From assembly GCA_023432985.1 (NCBI GenBank), contig JAEZEQ010000019.1, forward strand, positions 1 to 54,377: a stretch of DNA of 54,377 nt, in the 5' to 3' direction. The stretch's first letter is position 1. Each line of letters begins with the position of its first letter. Positions 53,579 to 54,377 of the stretch are shown here, piece after piece. The translations under genes were made by a program, and so were the position numbers. The notes under the pieces were generated by a model. The model searched no databases. It had not been told where the DNA came from and saw only the letters and a program-made list of their open reading frames with translations. Source of the stretch: Bacteroidota bacterium (GTDB taxonomy: Bacteria; Bacteroidota; Bacteroidia; CAIKAF01).

Positions 53579-54377
53579 CTACTCTATTATGATTTTCTTA
53601 TTTAAGACCTTTGTTTCCCCTTGTAGCGATAGAATATAAACACCCTTAGAAAAGGAATTCAACGGCATTGTAAAATGCGTTGTCGCTTCCTGCATTTTTT
53701 GTTCAAACAGCATTTTCCCGTCTATACTGTATAAACGTAGTTGTGCCACCTGCATCTCTTCCCATTCTATATGCAAATTGTCTTTGGTCGGATTCGGATA
53801 GACCTTAAAGCGACCCTGACTTGTACCATCTAAATCAAAACTAAATGTACACCCACTCTTTTTTGTAAGTGTAGTAAAATCGATACAATCGACCCATTCC
53901 GGATAATCTATAAAGGGATTTCTGTTGTTTTGCAAATAGGCTATATACTCATGACGGGCAATCTCTTCGGGACTTACCGGATCTTGCACATGCCAAGCCA
54001 ATAGGGTATTGATATCCTGTTGTGCAGAATAGGTATGTGCCAAATCGCCCAATGCCCAGCTTGCACCTAAATAGCCGTCGTATGCCACCATTTGGTAAAA
54101 CATTGCTCTTGCAGCATCTCCTTTAATGCTTTGTTTGGGCTCGAAGACCAATACACCATTGCTATCATGCCCAAGTTTACAATCTAAATAACCCGAGGTC
54201 ATATTCACCACATCTCCGTATGCATAATTGGAACGACGGGAATTTACCCCCGTATTTTTCACCAATAATAAATTGTGGTAATCTGCCCCCGGCTCACTGG
54301 AAGTCGAACCTCCATTAGGCATCCAACTGCGGGGCATACAGTGCTCGCGGCTATAATCAATTCCCGTAAAACTAAAC
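53579..54377 (-). CDS. Secreted endonuclease I family nuclease, 5' end missing
   Basis: At least 266 residues; the frame continues unbroken to the right edge beyond an internal Met, so the N-terminus is outside the window. 'YSREHCMPRSWMPNG' carries the beta-beta-alpha-metal catalytic His of endonuclease I, 'GDAARAMFYQMVAYDG' and 'HEYIAYLQNNRNPFIDYPEW' carry the metal-binding Asn and the helix. The C-terminal 80 residues are a T9SS type A sorting domain ('FKVYPNPTKDNLHIEW', 'LYSIDGKMLFEQ'). It should cut extracellular DNA, for nutrient gain or biofilm turnover. It heads an operon with the Calx-beta/OB-like protein gene. Confidence 0.92.
   Translation of the reverse strand, partial: FSFTGIDYSREHCMPRSWMPNGGSTSSEPGADYHNLLLVKNTGVNSRRSNYAYGDVVNMTSGYLDCKLGHDSNGVLVFEPKQSIKGDAARAMFYQMVAYDGYLGASWALGDLAHTYSAQQDINTLLAWHVQDPVSPEEIARHEYIAYLQNNRNPFIDYPEWVDCIDFTTLTKKSGCTFSFDLDGTSQGRFKVYPNPTKDNLHIEWEEMQVAQLRLYSIDGKMLFEQKMQEATTHFTMPLNSFSKGVYILSLQGETKVLNKKIIIE

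Overview
The window is chromosomal DNA from a member of the Bacteroidota. The evidence is seven secreted proteins ending in type IX secretion (T9SS) sorting domains, an S46 dipeptidyl-peptidase, a B-type three-gene succinate dehydrogenase (sdhCAB), short lipoproteins with Bacteroidota-like lipoboxes, and promoters of the Bacteroidota type (TTG, about 19 bases, TAnnTTTG) a few bases before start codons. The sequence does not let me place it below phylum. I saw no tRNA, rRNA, CRISPR array, insertion sequence or integrase, and no gene-free stretch longer than about 260 bases.

Layout. 1-3.5 kb: two-gene operon of exported proteins (first seen only in part), a lysozyme-like exported protein and a class I aminotransferase with a palindrome around its promoter. 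3.6-10.9 kb: a T9SS Ig-repeat protein, an AIM24 protein, a DUF2797 protein and small exported proteins. 10.9-17.7 kb: a tight five-gene minus-strand run, M1 aminopeptidase - AlkB-type monooxygenase - Ppx/GppA phosphatase - SulP transporter - beta-carbonic anhydrase, with 3-base gaps, 4-base and 1-base overlaps. 17.8-19.2 kb: a small T9SS protein, a GC-rich probable dispersed repeat and a gene remnant lacking a start codon. 19.2-23.2 kb: core translation block rplM-rpsI-rpsB-tsf, then pyrH and frr. 23.3-25.4 kb: S46 peptidase with the DPP11-type specificity arginine. 25.6-37.0 kb: two giant T9SS surface proteins (2577 and 1191 residues) built of tandem repeats. 37.1-40.5 kb: TolC - MacA/HlyD-type adaptor - tsaB. 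40.5-45.1 kb: a T9SS protein with a heme-like CX4CH motif and sdhCAB. 45.2-47.6 kb: an overlapping three-gene unit of HipA-like kinase, DUF3037 protein and exported metzincin-like protease. 47.7-54.4 kb: aminopeptidase P, a degenerate CPBP protease, an S1C lipoprotein protease flanked by perfect 59-bp direct repeats, a Calx-beta/OB-like T9SS protein and a secreted endonuclease I (5' end beyond the window).

How the genes work together. The housekeeping parts are translation, UMP kinase, tRNA modification and respiratory complex II. The accessory parts are mainly cell-surface and extracellular: T9SS cargo, peptidases, a secreted nuclease and giant adhesin-like proteins, fitting a heterotroph that feeds on proteins and polymers and builds a surface coat. 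The SulP-carbonic anhydrase pair suggests bicarbonate handling. The most promising second-look items are (a) the kinase-DUF3037-metalloprotease operon, (b) four bacterial glycine-rich domains that resemble the glycine-rich domain of animal ALK/LTK receptors, and (c) the repeat-flanked S1C protease gene.
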